From: Altererythrobacter sp. | GTDB lineage: Bacteria > Pseudomonadota > Alphaproteobacteria > Sphingomonadales > Sphingomonadaceae | Assembly: GCA_016793865.1 (NCBI GenBank) | Contig: JAEULJ010000001.1 | Location: forward strand, 372,001-436,000 | Length of the DNA stretch: 64,000 nt | Direction of reading: 5' to 3' | Part shown: one piece after another, positions 9,567-19,713 of the stretch | How positions within the stretch are numbered: position 1 is the stretch's first letter | Layout of the letters: each line of letters begins with the position of its first letter | Program-made: the position numbers and the translations under genes | The notes under the pieces: model-generated | What the model saw: only the letters and a program-made list of their open reading frames with translations | Told to the model about the DNA's origin: nothing | Databases searched by the model: none

Positions 9567-11072
9567 TCAACCGTCGAGCTTCGCCTTCAGGAGCTGGTTG
9601 ACCACCGCCGGATTGCCCTTGCCCTGCATGGCCTTCATCGTCTGGCCGACGAAGAAGCCGAACAGCTTGTCCTTGCCGCCGCGATATTCGGCGACCTTGT
9701 CCTGGTTGGCCGCCAGCACCTCTCCGATCACCGCCTCGATCGCGCCGGTGTCGCTCTGCTGCCTGAGGCCCTCGGTCTCGGCGATCTCGGCGGGGGCGCG
9801 GCCGGTCCTGAGGACGATCTCGAAGATCTCCTTGGCCTGCCCGCCGCTGATCTCGCCCGCCGCCTGCATTGCCAGGATCGCGGCCTGTGCGGCTGCGGTA
9901 GCGTGGGCCGGATCGGCCTCGGCGCCGAGTGCGTTCATCACGCCTGGTGCCACCGACAGCGCCCAGTTGGCGGCCTGGGTGGCGACGTCCTTCTCGGGCT
10001 TGCCGATGCCCCTGGCAGTCTCCGCCAGGAGCGTCTCGAAACGGGCGAAGGTCTCGACCTCGGCGGTCAGCTCGCGGGCGTTGTAGTCCGACAGACCGAG
10101 CTCGCCGACATAGCGCGCGCGCTTGGCGTCGGGCAGCTCGGGCAGGCTGGCGCGGCATTCGTCGAGGAAGGCCTCATCCAATTCGAGCGGCAGCAGGTCG
10201 GGATCGGGGAAATATCGATAGTCGTGCGCGTCTTCCTTGCTCCGCATCGAGCGCGTGGAGCCGGTGCCCGGATCGAACAGGCGCGTTTCTTGCACCACCT
10301 TGCCGCCATCCTCGATCAGATCGACCTGGCGACGCGCCTCGTGCTCGATCGCCTGCATTACGAAGCGGACGGAGTTCACGTTCTTGGTCTCGGTGCGGGT
10401 GCCGAATTCCGCGCCCGGCTTGCGGACGGAAACATTGACGTCGGCCCGCATCGAGCCTTCCTCCATGTTGCCGTCGCAGGAACCGACGTAGCGCAGGATG
10501 CTCCGCAGCTTGCGGACATAGGCGCCGGCCTCGGCGGGCGAACGCATGTCGGGGCGGCTGACGATCTCCATCAGCGCCACACCGCTGCGGTTGAGGTCGA
10601 CATAGCTCATCGTCGGGTGCTGGTCGTGCATCAGCTTTCCCGCATCCTGCTCGACATGGATGCGTTCGATGCCGATCACCTTGTCCTCGGCGATGCCGGC
10701 TTTCTCGTCCGCCTCGATGGCGAGGCTGCCCTCGCCCACCAGCGGGTGGTAGAGCTGGCTGATCTGGTAGCCCTGCGGAAGATCGGCGTAGAAGTAGTTC
10801 TTGCGGTCGAAACGGCTCCAGCGGTTGATCCGGGCCTCTATCGCCATGCCGGTGCGCACCGCCTGGCGGATACACTCGCGGTTGGGCACCGGCAGCATAC
10901 CGGGCATGGCGGCATCGACCAGGCTGACCTGGCTGTTGGGCTCCGCACCGAAAGCGGTAGCCGCGCCCGAAAAGAGCTTGGAGTTGGAGACGACCTGGGC
11001 ATGGACCTCGAGGCCGATCACGACCTCCCATTCACCCGTGGCACCCTGAATGCGATAGCTCGTTTCCGTCAT
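9567..11072 (-). CDS. gatB: Aspartyl/glutamyl-tRNA amidotransferase subunit B
   Basis: GatB binds misacylated Glu-tRNA(Gln) or Asp-tRNA(Asn), phosphorylates the acyl group with ATP and receives ammonia from GatA. The 501-residue protein shows the family blocks [20 protein letters not shown] and [14 protein letters not shown], followed by the C-terminal YqeY-like tRNA-binding domain. gatB lies apart from gatCA (13378-15163) here, separated by a glycosyltransferase and an acyltransferase gene. It leads a short unit with trmL downstream. Confidence 0.97.
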   Translation of the reverse strand: MTETSYRIQGATGEWEVVIGLEVHAQVVSNSKLFSGAATAFGAEPNSQVSLVDAAMPGMLPVPNRECIRQAVRTGMAIEARINRWSRFDRKNYFYADLPQGYQISQLYHPLVGEGSLAIEADEKAGIAEDKVIGIERIHVEQDAGKLMHDQHPTMSYVDLNRSGVALMEIVSRPDMRSPAEAGAYVRKLRSILRYVGSCDGNMEEGSMRADVNVSVRKPGAEFGTRTETKNVNSVRFVMQAIEHEARRQVDLIEDGGKVVQETRLFDPGTGSTRSMRSKEDAHDYRYFPDPDLLPLELDEAFLDECRASLPELPDAKRARYVGELGLSDYNARELTAEVETFARFETLLAETARGIGKPEKDVATQAANWALSVAPGVMNALGAEADPAHATAAAQAAILAMQAAGEISGGQAKEIFEIVLRTGRAPAEIAETEGLRQQSDTGAIEAVIGEVLAANQDKVAEYRGGKDKLFGFFVGQTMKAMQGKGNPAVVNQLLKAKLDG

Positions 11073-11199
11073 ATGCTTCGCCTTGGCGCATCAAGGTAGG
11101 CCAGGGCAAGCAAAGACCACCATCCTGCGCCGGGGTCGGGTCGACGCCCGCCGCATCTCGGGCTAGAAGCGCCAATGGACGCGGCAAGGGAGAACGGCG

Positions 11200-12159
11200 T
11201 TGGTCGATCAGGAGCTTTCCATCGGGTTTGTCATCCTGTCCCATCGCGGATCCGATCTTTTGGGACGGCTCATCGAAGTCCTGAACGAGCAGTATCACAC
11301 GCCGCCGATCGCGGTTCACCAGGATTTCGGCCAGGATGACCTGGCCGGGTATGAAGCGCCGGACAATGTCCGCTTCGTCCGCCCGCACGTGGCGACGGGG
11401 TGGGGGCGGTATGGCGTCGTGGAAGGCGCGCTGAAGGCCCTGCGCCTGCTGTACGACACCTCGGATCCGGACTGGTTCTTCCTGCTGAGCGCCGCCGACT
11501 ACCCCGCGATGCCCGGCGCCGCCGTGCGCGCCGAACTGGCGAACGCCGCCGTCGACGCATTCATGGACATCCACGACTTCGGCGGCGCAAAGGCGCAGGC
11601 GCGCCTCGTGGGCTCGGCCAACCCGCAGCTCTCCCATTTCGACAATCCGCCAAACCGGCGAATGACATGGGGCCGGTATGTCGGCGCTCAGCTGTGGCTG
11701 CCGATCCTGCGTCGCAAGCCGTCCGGAGGCTTGCGGCTGGGCCGGTACACGCTCCACCTGCCATACCGCGCTTTCGGCTCGCCGTTCACGCCGGAGCGAC
11801 CCTGTTTCTACGGGGATCACTGGTTCGCCGGCAATCGCCGCGTCGCGCAGATCCTGCTCCAACCGGACCGGTTCGATGGTCAAGTCGAGCGAGCGCTGAA
11901 ACATCGGTCGGTTCCCGAAGAAGCCTATTACCACAGCGTACTCTGCGCACGCCCGGAGTTGACGATATCGCGCGACAATCGTCGCTTCGCCGAATGGAAC
12001 GGTGGCGGCGCGCACCCGTCGGACCTGACACCGGATAACACCCGCCGCGCATTCGCGGCCAAAGCGTTCTTCGCCCGCAAGTACACACCGGGTTCGCCCG
12101 CCCTGGATACTGCGGACCGGCTTCTTCACGCTGAAGACAAGTCCCAGCCCGCCAGCTAG
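11200..12159 (+). CDS. GT14-like beta-1,6-N-acetylglucosaminyltransferase (core-2/I-branching family)
   Basis: This 319-residue protein resembles bacterial members of the core-2/I-branching family, which transfer a sugar from a nucleotide donor. Supporting text includes the N-terminal ILSHRG, the HVATGWGRYGVVEGALKAL region, and LLSAADYPAMP, which matches the family motif LSGxDYP. No signal peptide or membrane helix is visible, so it would act on the cytoplasmic face. The start is TTG at 11200, preceded at the right distance by AAGGGAG; the nearby ATG at 11175 is out of frame. It stands alone and is divergent from gatB. A role in surface glycan or exopolysaccharide is inferred from family only. 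Confidence 0.78.
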   Translation: MVDQELSIGFVILSHRGSDLLGRLIEVLNEQYHTPPIAVHQDFGQDDLAGYEAPDNVRFVRPHVATGWGRYGVVEGALKALRLLYDTSDPDWFFLLSAADYPAMPGAAVRAELANAAVDAFMDIHDFGGAKAQARLVGSANPQLSHFDNPPNRRMTWGRYVGAQLWLPILRRKPSGGLRLGRYTLHLPYRAFGSPFTPERPCFYGDHWFAGNRRVAQILLQPDRFDGQVERALKHRSVPEEAYYHSVLCARPELTISRDNRRFAEWNGGGAHPSDLTPDNTRRAFAAKAFFARKYTPGSPALDTADRLLHAEDKSQPAS

Positions 12160-12277
12160 GCGATCACGACCGCACCATCACCACCAATCCTATGGCCGCG
12201 TCACAAAGCCTGCGCGCTCCCCTCATCGCCGGCAGCCCCGCCAAATGACGGGGGCACCGTGGGCACTTCGCTGAGGT

Positions 12278-13381
12278 TCATCGCGATCGCGTCCAGTGGC
12301 GTGCCGGTTCCTCGATGAAGCGCCAGGCCAGCCAGGCGGTGGCCAGCGCGCCCGCCAGCAGCGCCAGGCTGATCGCGGTGGCGATGGCGGGCGGCGGGGC
12401 CATGCTGAGCAGGCCGAATTTCTGGCTCACCGGCGCGATCCAGTCGGCGTGGCCAAGGCTCGCGAGGATGCGAGGGCCGAAGCGGTTCGGCAGGATGATC
12501 CAGAACAGGTGCACCATGAACAGGGCGAAGCTGAGCTGCCCGAGCCACAGGAACGGCCTGGCGTGCAGTGTCCGGGCGAGGAGCCCGCGGTCGCGCGCGA
12601 AAGCCAGTACCAGGGCGGCATAGAGCGGCGCGGCAAGCAACACCCAGCTACCGTCCTTGCCGGGCAGATAGAGCAACCAGACCACCGCACCGACCAGCGC
12701 GACCTCGGCCAAGGTGAGCAGCACGGCGCCCGGCTGGAGGGCGGCGAGCCGCTGGTGGATGCGCCACGCCAGCACGCCGAGCGCGAAATCGAACAGCCCG
12801 CGCTGGAGCAGAAAGCCGAAGCCGAAGACCTTGAAATGCGTTGTCATGCCCCATGCCCCCGCCGCCGCCAGCATGACCGCGATGGCGGTGCCGAGCGCCC
12901 CGCGCCCGAACAGCAGCGCGGCGAGCGTGTAGAGCACCATCTCCACCCCCACCGCCCAGCTCACCGGCGCGTAGAAATTGCCCGCACCGGTCGCAAAGGC
13001 ATCGAGCAGGAAGGTGCCGCGCACCCATTCCCAGAGGCCGTGAGCCTCGCCGAGCACTGGACGGAACACCGTGAACTCGAGCAGGGTGAACCCCGCCACC
13101 ACCGCCAGATGCAGCGGAAACACCCGGCCCAGCCGCACCGCCAGGAAGCGCCCACGCGGATAGCCCTGCGCCAGCCGCGCGCCGTAGCTCATCGCGATCA
13201 CGAAGCCGGAAAGGACGAAGAAGAAATCGACCATCATCCAGCCGGACTGGAACGGCCGCCACGAGGCGACCCAGCCGAAGGGGCCCATATGGTAGAAGAC
13301 GATGAACAGCGCCGCGATCCCGCGCAGGGAGTCGAGTGCCAGGTAACGTCGCGGGGCCGGGGTGGCCGCCGCGGCTGTCAC
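12278..13381 (-). CDS. Membrane acyltransferase 3 family protein (OafA/YrhL-like)
   Basis: This protein of about 367 residues has around ten hydrophobic helices and the acyltransferase-3 signature: [20 protein letters not shown] near the N-terminus, with the catalytic-site His of that motif, and [15 protein letters not shown]. Such enzymes O-acylate surface sugars at the inner membrane. The gene follows gatA; three GTG codons (13387, 13384, 13381) are possible starts. I chose 13381, which overlaps the gatA stop as GTGA and sits 8 bases after GGAG. Substrate is unknown. The proximity of a GT14-like gene makes glycan decoration plausible but unproven. Confidence 0.85.
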   Translation of the reverse strand: MTAAAATPAPRRYLALDSLRGIAALFIVFYHMGPFGWVASWRPFQSGWMMVDFFFVLSGFVIAMSYGARLAQGYPRGRFLAVRLGRVFPLHLAVVAGFTLLEFTVFRPVLGEAHGLWEWVRGTFLLDAFATGAGNFYAPVSWAVGVEMVLYTLAALLFGRGALGTAIAVMLAAAGAWGMTTHFKVFGFGFLLQRGLFDFALGVLAWRIHQRLAALQPGAVLLTLAEVALVGAVVWLLYLPGKDGSWVLLAAPLYAALVLAFARDRGLLARTLHARPFLWLGQLSFALFMVHLFWIILPNRFGPRILASLGHADWIAPVSQKFGLLSMAPPPAIATAISLALLAGALATAWLAWRFIEEPARHWTRSR

Positions 13382-14859
13382 CACCACCGCTCCGGCCGGG
13401 CATCGAAGCCGGCGCGCTGCTGGATCGCGAGCGCGGTGTCGAGCACGCCCTGTTCGTCGAAGGGCTTGCCGACGATCTGGAGGCCGAGCGGGAGGCCGTC
13501 GGCGTTGAGCATCGCGGGGACACTCATCGCCGGAAGGCCGGCGAGGCTCGCGGGCACCGCGAAGACGTCGTTCAGATACATCGTCAGCGGGTCTTTATCG
13601 AGGCTGCCGAGCGGGAAGCTGGCGGTCGGCGTGGTCGGCGCGAGGATCGCGTCGCACTGCGCCCACGCCTGCTCGAAATCGCGCGCGACCAGGGCGCGGA
13701 CCTTCTGCGCCTGGGTGTAATAGGCATCGTAGAAGCCGGCGCTGAGCACATAGGTGCCGATCAGGACGCGGCGCTTGACCTCGTCGCCGAAGCCGGCGGC
13801 GCGGGTGGCGGCATACATGTCCTGGAGGCCGGCTTTTTCCGGCAGGTCGCGCAGGCCGTAGCGAACGCCGTCATAGCGGGCGAGGTTGCTGGACGCCTCC
13901 GCGGGCGCGATGATGTAATAGGCGGGCAGCGCGTATTTGGTGTGCGGCAGGCTGATATCGACGATTGTGGCCCCCGCGTCGCGCAGCCAGGCCTTCCCCT
14001 GTTCCCAGCTCTCGAGGATTTCGGCGTCGGTGCCATCCATGCGGTATTCGCGCGGGATGCCGATCTTCCTGCCGCGCAGGTCCGCATTGAGCGCCGCCTC
14101 CCAGTTAGGCACCGGCATATCGAGGCTGGTGGCGTCCTTGGGATCGAAGCCCGCCATCGCCTCGAGCATGATGGCGCAATCTTCCACGCTGCGCGCCATC
14201 GGACCGGCCTGGTCGAGGCTGGATGCGAAAGCCACCACGCCCCAGCGCGAACAGCGGCCATAGGTCGGCTTGATCCCGCTGATGCCGGCAAAAGCAGCGG
14301 GCTGGCGGATGGAGCCGCCGGTATCGGTGCCGGTGGCGGCCGGCGCGATCCGCGCCGCGATCGAAGCGGAGGAACCGCCCGAGGAACCGCCCGGGCTCAT
14401 GGCGGCATTTGTCCCGGCCTTTTTCCACGGGCTGGAGACATTGCCGAAATAGCTGGTTTCGTTCGAGGAACCCATCGCGAACTGGTCGAGGTTGAGCTTG
14501 CCCAGCATCCCCGCGCCCGCGTCCCACAGCTTCTGGCTGACGGTGCTCTCGTATTCGGGCACGAAGCCTTCGAGGATATGGCTCGCCGCCGTGGTCTGCA
14601 CGCCCCTGGTGGCGAACAGATCCTTCATGCCGATCGGCACCCCGCCCATCTTTCCAAGCGGCCCTCCCGTGGCGCGCTTCGCATCCACCGCGTCGGCGGC
14701 GGCAAGCGCGTGGTCGGGGGTGGTGACGATGAAGGCGTTGAGCGCACCCGCCTCGGCCACGGCGGCGTTGAATGCCTCGGCCACCTCGCGCGCGGTGAAG
14801 CTGCCGCCGGCCACGCCGTCGCGGATGGCCTTGACGCCCAGGGACGTGAGTTCGGTCAT
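13378..14859 (-). CDS. gatA: Aspartyl/glutamyl-tRNA amidotransferase subunit A
   Basis: GatA is the amidase subunit that releases ammonia from glutamine for transamidation of Glu-tRNA(Gln) or Asp-tRNA(Asn). At 493 residues it has the full amidase-signature Ser-Ser-Lys site: Lys79 in [10 protein letters not shown], the cis-Ser within [11 protein letters not shown] (155-165), and the nucleophile Ser183 in [11 protein letters not shown]. It starts one base after the gatC stop and overlaps the acyltransferase start, so the three genes are translationally linked. Confidence 0.97.
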   Translation of the reverse strand: MTELTSLGVKAIRDGVAGGSFTAREVAEAFNAAVAEAGALNAFIVTTPDHALAAADAVDAKRATGGPLGKMGGVPIGMKDLFATRGVQTTAASHILEGFVPEYESTVSQKLWDAGAGMLGKLNLDQFAMGSSNETSYFGNVSSPWKKAGTNAAMSPGGSSGGSSASIAARIAPAATGTDTGGSIRQPAAFAGISGIKPTYGRCSRWGVVAFASSLDQAGPMARSVEDCAIMLEAMAGFDPKDATSLDMPVPNWEAALNADLRGRKIGIPREYRMDGTDAEILESWEQGKAWLRDAGATIVDISLPHTKYALPAYYIIAPAEASSNLARYDGVRYGLRDLPEKAGLQDMYAATRAAGFGDEVKRRVLIGTYVLSAGFYDAYYTQAQKVRALVARDFEQAWAQCDAILAPTTPTASFPLGSLDKDPLTMYLNDVFAVPASLAGLPAMSVPAMLNADGLPLGLQIVGKPFDEQGVLDTALAIQQRAGFDARPERWW

Positions 14860-14860
14860 G

Positions 14861-15163
14861 CTATTCGATCACCTTGGGGACGCCGAAGAAGCCGTGCTCG
14901 GCGGCCGGCGCGTTGGCCAGCACCGCATCGCGCTTGCCGCCACCGGTCAGCGGGTCGGCATCGACGACATCGTCGCGCAGGCGCAGTTCGTTGGGGATCA
15001 CCGCGGTCATCGGCTCGACACCGCTGCAATCGACCTCGCCCAATTGCTCGACCCAGGCGAGGATGCCGTTGAGTTCGGGGACCATGCGTTCAAGCGCGGC
15101 ATCGTCCATTGCGATGCGCGCCAGGCTCGCGATCTTGGCGACGGTGGCTTTGTCTACGGACAT
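14861..15163 (-). CDS. gatC: Aspartyl/glutamyl-tRNA amidotransferase subunit C
   Basis: GatC is the small subunit that wraps GatA and stabilises its contact with GatB. The 100-residue length and sequence fit: [19 protein letters not shown] at the start, an ILAWVEQL helix, the VEPMTAV block, and LRDDVV before the C-terminal [11 protein letters not shown], which is the family hallmark. It is the first gene of gatC-gatA-acyltransferase and begins 10 bases downstream of the DUF4153 stop on the same strand, so it may also be read from further upstream. Confidence 0.97.
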   Translation of the reverse strand: MSVDKATVAKIASLARIAMDDAALERMVPELNGILAWVEQLGEVDCSGVEPMTAVIPNELRLRDDVVDADPLTGGGKRDAVLANAPAAEHGFFGVPKVIE

Positions 15164-15173
15164 GGAGCGCGCG

Positions 15174-16871
15174 TTAGCGGGGCGGTGGTTTCACTTCAAC
15201 CTGTGCCGGCGCATCGTCCAATGCCTGCGGAAGCGGCTTCCCATCGACAAAAATCTGGCGCTTCGTGACATCACGCAGTTCGACCGAACTCGACGGACCG
15301 AGCGTGGGCAGGGCACGCGGCGCCGGATCCGCGCCGCGCGCATCAAGATCGAACGGCAGCGCCGCCTCGGTGAACGTGCTGCCGCTGACGATGGCCACCT
15401 GCCGTTTGCCGCCCGCCGCCACGCCGAGATCGAGTGCAACGCACTGCTTCTGGCAGACCCAGGGGTTGGCGCGGATGTAATCGCGCACCAGAGTGTCGAG
15501 CGCCGGGTCGGCGGGCTGAACGCGCAACACATAGTCCTCGGCGGGACCGTAGGGATAGATGCGCGCCTTTCGCGCCCGCGCTTCGCGCGCGAGCTTGGCG
15601 ACAGTGGGATTGGCGCTCGTCTCGAGCCAGGCGAGCGCGCGCCTTCCGGCCGCGCCGAAATCCCAGCGCAGCGCCTCGTAATCGAACTTGTCCGCACTCA
15701 CCGCCCCGCTCTCCAGCCGCGCGATCTGCTGGCGCGCGCTGATCGCGCCGAAATCGAGGATCGGGAGCGCTAGGAACAGCGCGACGCCGCAGATCGCCAC
15801 CGCCAGGTGGAGATTGGCGCGGCGGACGCGCTCTCGCCATGCGCCGGCCTTCCAGCCGCGCGCCACCGCGATGAGCCAGGCGAACCCGTAAGCCACCGCC
15901 ACCGCGATCGCGACCAGACCCCACAGACGTTCCGGGCTGAGGCCGTGCTGCGCCACTCGCGTTCCCATCGAGACGGCGGCGAACACCGTCAGCGGCAATA
16001 TGCTCAGCACCAGCACCAGCCCCGCGATCCGCAGCACGCGGTTGCCGCTCATCGCGGAGTCCTCGTCACGCAGGATGGCGTTGGCGAGCACCCAGGCGCC
16101 CGCGGCGCAGCCCAGCAGCACCGGCGTGGCGCTGCGGGTCGCCTGCCACAGCACCTCGGGACCCGAGACGATCATCGCCACCAGGAACAGCGCCAGCCCC
16201 GCGGCCAGCGGCACCGCCAGCAGCGACAGCACCGTCATCACCACCCGGCGCAGCGTGCCGATTATGCCGAGCTCGTTCCTCAGCACGCCCAATGCCGCGC
16301 CATAGGCGGCGCCAGACCATGTCCAGCCGAACCATCCTTCGTTCATCAGATCGCGCAGGAGCGTGATCTTCAGCAGGGCGAACAGTTCCGACAGCAGCAC
16401 CAGCATCAGCCAGCTCGCGCCCATGAAGGCGAGGCTGCCGGCGGCGCATATCGCGTCGTTCCACACGTTCTCGTGGATGGTGCGATAACTCGTCGCCCAG
16501 CGGCTGCGGTGGAAGCCCGCCTGGAACAGCGGCAGCGCGAGGCCGGTGGCGATGATCCCGGCCATGAAGCCATACTGCGGATCGGCAATGCTTCCGGCCT
16601 GACCCACGGCGCGCCAGGCGAGCCCGGCCATCACCAGGCCGACGACCAGCGCGAAGGCCAGCGGCTCCTTCCAGCGGCCCCGCTCCAGCGTGAAGGCAAA
16701 GGCGAGCGGGCCGAAGAACAGCAAGGCGGTCACCGCCGCCTGCCAGCCGACGCGCGTGTCGGGACCCTGCCCGCCGCCGATGTGATAAATCAGCAGACCG
16801 GCAGCGCCCAGGAGCGCGGCAAGCAGCCACGGCCGCAGCGGCCAGTCCTGTGAGTCATGCGCCTGGGTCAT
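15174..16871 (-). CDS. DUF4153-type polytopic membrane protein
   Basis: This 565-residue protein has about ten hydrophobic helices over residues 10-375, then a soluble, probably periplasmic, C-terminal domain (about 380-565) with charged and Pro-rich stretches. The N-terminal half, with its [15 protein letters not shown] region, resembles DUF4153 proteins. The function is unknown to me. ATG 16871 has a strong Shine-Dalgarno (GGAGGGGAGGG). It lies 138 bases downstream of the FKBP gene and 10 bases upstream of gatC on the same strand. The linkage to gatCA could be only transcriptional convenience. Confidence 0.7.
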   Translation of the reverse strand: MTQAHDSQDWPLRPWLLAALLGAAGLLIYHIGGGQGPDTRVGWQAAVTALLFFGPLAFAFTLERGRWKEPLAFALVVGLVMAGLAWRAVGQAGSIADPQYGFMAGIIATGLALPLFQAGFHRSRWATSYRTIHENVWNDAICAAGSLAFMGASWLMLVLLSELFALLKITLLRDLMNEGWFGWTWSGAAYGAALGVLRNELGIIGTLRRVVMTVLSLLAVPLAAGLALFLVAMIVSGPEVLWQATRSATPVLLGCAAGAWVLANAILRDEDSAMSGNRVLRIAGLVLVLSILPLTVFAAVSMGTRVAQHGLSPERLWGLVAIAVAVAYGFAWLIAVARGWKAGAWRERVRRANLHLAVAICGVALFLALPILDFGAISARQQIARLESGAVSADKFDYEALRWDFGAAGRRALAWLETSANPTVAKLAREARARKARIYPYGPAEDYVLRVQPADPALDTLVRDYIRANPWVCQKQCVALDLGVAAGGKRQVAIVSGSTFTEAALPFDLDARGADPAPRALPTLGPSSSVELRDVTKRQIFVDGKPLPQALDDAPAQVEVKPPPR

Positions 16872-17009
16872 TGCCGCCCTCCCCTCCTGCTGAACCTGTC
16901 GCGCGGCACATCCACGGCGTGCGCGAACTTCGACAAGCTCAAGAGGCGCAGGTTACGGCAATTCGTGTGCGAGCGCCATGCACCCGGTGCGGGAAGGCGA
17001 TGAACGGCG

Positions 17010-17609
17010 CTACTGCGGGGTGCCGCCCGGAGCCGGCGGGCCGCCGCCCTCGCCACCAGGCGCGCCCATCTGGCCCTGCTGCATCTGCATCGTCTGCTGG
17101 AGCACCTGGATACGCCGCTCGAAGTCGGCCTCCGACATGAAGTCGATCAGTTCGACATCGAAGGTGAGGTCTGAATTGGCGGGGATCACCTCATTGCCCA
17201 TCTGATCCTTGCGCCCTTCGGCCCCATAGCCCTTGTCCGCCGGGATGAAGAGCTTGTATCTGCCGCCCTTCTTCATCTGCACCGCGCCTTCGCTGAAGCC
17301 CGGGATCATGCGGCTGAGCGGGAGCGGGCTTCCCTTGGGCAGCAGGCCCTCGATGGGCAGGTCCACATCCTGCGACTGGTCGAACACCTTACCGTCGGAC
17401 AGAGTGCCGGTGTAGCGGACGAAGATCACGTCGTCCTTCGCCGGGCTCGGGCCAGCCCCTTCCACGATGACATCCACATCGACGCCCTTGGGCAGCGCCG
17501 CCCAGGCGAGGCCGCCCGCGACGAGCACCGCGGCCAGCACGCCCAGCCACAGCTTGGTGAGCGACCCCTTGGCGATCGGCTGGAGCGGAACGCGGGTGAT
17601 CTCGGTCAT
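17010..17609 (-). CDS. Membrane-anchored FKBP-type peptidyl-prolyl isomerase
   Basis: This 199-residue protein has a cytoplasmic stub, one transmembrane helix (about residues 21-40), and then an FKBP domain in the periplasm that speeds cis-trans isomerisation at proline. FKBP features include VIFVRYTGTLSDGKVFDQS, the GFSEGAVQMKKGGRYKLFIP active-site strand, GYGAEG, and the closing DLTFDVELIDF. A Met/Gln- and Gly/Pro-rich tail follows. I chose ATG 17609 rather than 17630 because the upstream codons overlap the T-rich end of the rpsU terminator. Any promoter must lie upstream of that terminator, so expression probably depends on readthrough from rpsU. Confidence 0.9.
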   Translation of the reverse strand: MTEITRVPLQPIAKGSLTKLWLGVLAAVLVAGGLAWAALPKGVDVDVIVEGAGPSPAKDDVIFVRYTGTLSDGKVFDQSQDVDLPIEGLLPKGSPLPLSRMIPGFSEGAVQMKKGGRYKLFIPADKGYGAEGRKDQMGNEVIPANSDLTFDVELIDFMSEADFERRIQVLQQTMQMQQGQMGAPGGEGGGPPAPGGTPQ

Positions 17610-17621
17610 CGATGGGTCCTG

Positions 17622-17656
17622 GAAAAGCAAAAGGGCGCGGAAATATCCGCGCCCTC
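17622..17656 (-). terminator. Rho-independent terminator after rpsU, just before the FKBP start
   Basis: A perfect 8-bp stem, GGGCGCGG (17633-17640) and CCGCGCCC (17647-17654), encloses a 6-base loop. On the minus strand it is followed by TTTTGCTTTT. It lies 55 bases past the rpsU stop and 13-45 bases before the FKBP start, so it may act as an attenuator as well as a terminator. Confidence 0.85.
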
Positions 17657-17710
17657 ATGGCTTGGTGCTGTCCGGCGCGCAAGCCGTTCACGGCCTGCGG
17701 CGGTTCGGGC

Positions 17711-17917
17711 TTACTTGACCCCGTCACGCTCCATGCGCTTGCGCTCCATCTTGCGGGCGCGGCGGACGGCGGCGGCCTTTTCGCGCGCGCGCTTCTCGCT
17801 CGGCTTCTCGAAGTGGCGGCGCAGCTTCATCTCGCGATAGACGCCTTCGCGCTGCAGCTTCTTCTTGAGCGCGCGGAGAGCCTGATCGACATTGTTATCG
17901 CGAACGATGATCTGCAT
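17711..17917 (-). CDS. rpsU: 30S ribosomal protein S21
   Basis: S21 (bS21) is a small basic protein of the 30S subunit, near the anti-Shine-Dalgarno end of 16S rRNA, and helps initiation. The 68-residue protein begins [20 protein letters not shown] and continues with the conserved [20 protein letters not shown] block and a very basic tail. ATG 17917 matches the family start. Upstream on the minus strand, TTATATAT (about 18005-17997) is a reasonable -10 candidate, which would give a leader of about 75 bases containing a GC-rich palindrome (GCCCGCGGGC). A clear terminator follows the gene. Confidence 0.97.
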   Translation of the reverse strand: MQIIVRDNNVDQALRALKKKLQREGVYREMKLRRHFEKPSEKRAREKAAAVRRARKMERKRMERDGVK

Positions 17918-18104
17918 AAAAGTCCAACACCTCGAATTAGCGGGCCAGAGCCCGCGGGCGCGGACTTGCCTCCTCAGCCGATTGACGATTCGCCAGATAT
18001 ATAACGAAAAGCGCGCCGAATCCATGCCGGATCGGCTCGAACGGCGGCCCCTTAGGCAGCTTGGGCCGAAAACGCAAGCACCAACGGGCCGTGCCCCATC
18101 GCCC

Positions 18105-18133
18105 TTCCAAGGTGGCCGGGCGGCCGCTAGGGC
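18105..18133 (+). promoter_or_regulatory. Putative promoter of the crcB operon (leaderless transcript)
   Basis: TTCCAA (18105-18110) and TAGGGC (18128-18133) are 17 bases apart. The expected transcription start falls at or next to the crcB ATG at 18140, and no Shine-Dalgarno is present, so the first gene would be translated leaderless. The same -10 form appears before valS, gcvT and the POT gene. Read by eye only. Confidence 0.4.
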
Positions 18134-18139
18134 GGGGCG

Positions 18140-18553
18140 ATGTCCGCTTCCCTGTCCCCCTTGGCCGCCACGCTCAATGTCGCATTGGGCGGCGCATTCG
18201 GTGCCGTGCTGCGCTACCAGCTCGGCCGCGCCATGACCGCCTGGCTGGGGCCGGCGGCGATGGGCGTGTTCCCGTGGGCGACGCTGGCCGTGAACTCGGT
18301 GGGCAGCCTGCTGATGGGCTTCCTGGCCGGCTGGCTGGCGTTTCGCGGCGGCGAGGGAGGCGAGCAGCTGCGATTGCTGCTCGGCGTGGGGCTACTTGGC
18401 GGATTCACCACATTTTCGGCCTTCAGCCTGGAGATGGTCTTGCTGATCGAGCGCGGCCAGCTGCTGTTCGCGGCACTCTATGCGTTCCTGTCGGTGGCGC
18501 TGGGGATCACAGGGCTGATGGCCGGCCTCATGCTGATGCGGGCGACAGCCTGA
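18140..18553 (+). CDS. crcB: Fluoride channel CrcB/Fluc
   Basis: CrcB (Fluc) is a four-helix inner-membrane protein that works as an antiparallel dimer and lets fluoride leave the cell. The 137-residue protein has the family motifs [10 protein letters not shown] (17-26), NSVGSLLMG, and [12 protein letters not shown], which holds the pore-lining Phe and Ser/Thr residues, plus four hydrophobic helices. I see no fluoride riboswitch upstream. It starts an operon of six closely spaced or overlapping genes; its stop overlaps the pseudouridine synthase start by one base (TGATG). Confidence 0.95.
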   Translation: MSASLSPLAATLNVALGGAFGAVLRYQLGRAMTAWLGPAAMGVFPWATLAVNSVGSLLMGFLAGWLAFRGGEGGEQLRLLLGVGLLGGFTTFSAFSLEMVLLIERGQLLFAALYAFLSVALGITGLMAGLMLMRATA

Positions 18554-19713
18554 TGGCCGGGCAAGGTCAGGAAGAGGTCCGCCAGTTCATCGTCGGCGAG
18601 GACGATGCAGGCGTGCGGCTCGACCGCTGGTTCAAGCGCCACCTTCCGCAGATCGGCTTCGCCACCATCAGCCGCTGGGCCCGCACCGGCCAGATCCGCG
18701 TGGACGGCAAGCGCGCCAAGCCGGAAGATCGGGTGGAGGCGGGCCAGCAGATCCGCGTGCCCCCGGGGGGCGAGAGCGTGGCGCCGCGGCCGGCGCCCGC
18801 CCGCAAAACCCTGTCCGACGAGGACCGCGCCGCGGCGCACGCGATGGTCATCCTCGATACCCCCGCCGCCATCGTCCTCGACAAGCCGCCCGGCCTCGCC
18901 ACCCAGGGCGGAACCAAGACCACGAAGCACGTCGATGGCCTGCTCGACGCCTTCCTGCCGGAAGGCGCCTCGCCCGACGTGCCGCGTCCGCGTCTCGTCC
19001 ACCGGCTCGACAAGGACACCAGCGGCGTGCTGCTGATCGCCAAGACTCCGGGCAGCGCGGCATTCTTCTCCAGGCGCTTTTCCGGGCGCAGCGCGAAGAA
19101 GGTCTATTGGGCGCTTGTCGTCGGCGTGCCCGAGGTGCGCGAGGGGACGATCGACGCCGCACTGGCCAAGCAACCGGGCTCGGGCGGCGAGAAGATGCAT
19201 GTCGATCACGAGAACGGGCAGCCGGCCCGAACCCGCTACCGCGTGGTCGATACCGCGGGCCAGCGCGCCGCCTGGCTGGAGCTGGAGCCGCTGACCGGGC
19301 GCACCCACCAGCTTCGCGTCCATTGCGCCGCGATGGGCCATCCGATCGTGGGCGACGGCAAATATGGCGGTCAGGATGCGTTTCTCACCGGCACCATCAG
19401 CCGCAAGATGCACCTCCATGCCCGCCGGCTGGTGATCGACGCGCCCAAGAACGCACAGGGCGGCAAGGAAATCATCGACGCGACCGCCGAACTGCCCGAG
19501 CATTTCGCAGCCAGCATGGCGCAGCTCGGCCTCGACCCCGCCACGAGCAGCGCCGAGCCGCTGCGCCAGAGCACCGTCGAGCGCACGGCGGAGGAGAAGA
19601 AGCAGGCGGCACGCCAGCACGCCAAGCAATACCGCAAGGCGCGGCGCGGCGAGCGGCGCGGACGGCGCGACGCTGCGGCCAGACCCAGCCCAAAGAAGGG
19701 CCCGAAACGCTGA
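18553..19713 (+). CDS. RluC/RluD-family pseudouridine synthase
   Basis: This 386-residue enzyme isomerises specific uridines in rRNA (or tRNA) to pseudouridine. An N-terminal S4 RNA-binding domain (about 10-75) precedes the catalytic domain, with the nucleophile Asp153 in HRLDKDTSG and the later block LEPLTGRTHQLRVH. It is probably RluC-like from the gene layout, but the exact target base cannot be told from sequence. The last 50 residues are a Lys/Arg/Gln-rich tail beyond the usual end, possibly an extra RNA contact. ATG 18553 overlaps the crcB stop. Confidence 0.92.
   Translation: MAGQGQEEVRQFIVGEDDAGVRLDRWFKRHLPQIGFATISRWARTGQIRVDGKRAKPEDRVEAGQQIRVPPGGESVAPRPAPARKTLSDEDRAAAHAMVILDTPAAIVLDKPPGLATQGGTKTTKHVDGLLDAFLPEGASPDVPRPRLVHRLDKDTSGVLLIAKTPGSAAFFSRRFSGRSAKKVYWALVVGVPEVREGTIDAALAKQPGSGGEKMHVDHENGQPARTRYRVVDTAGQRAAWLELEPLTGRTHQLRVHCAAMGHPIVGDGKYGGQDAFLTGTISRKMHLHARRLVIDAPKNAQGGKEIIDATAELPEHFAASMAQLGLDPATSSAEPLRQSTVERTAEEKKQAARQHAKQYRKARRGERRGRRDAAARPSPKKGPKR

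Noticed and set aside
12160-12277. Terminator between the convergent glycosyltransferase and acyltransferase genes
   Set aside because: Only a 5-bp stem (CCCCG/CGGGG near 12236-12253) with an 8-base loop and no T-tract on either strand.
18000-18139. Fluoride riboswitch before crcB
   Set aside because: None of the conserved crcB-motif segments is present, and the promoter appears to leave no leader.
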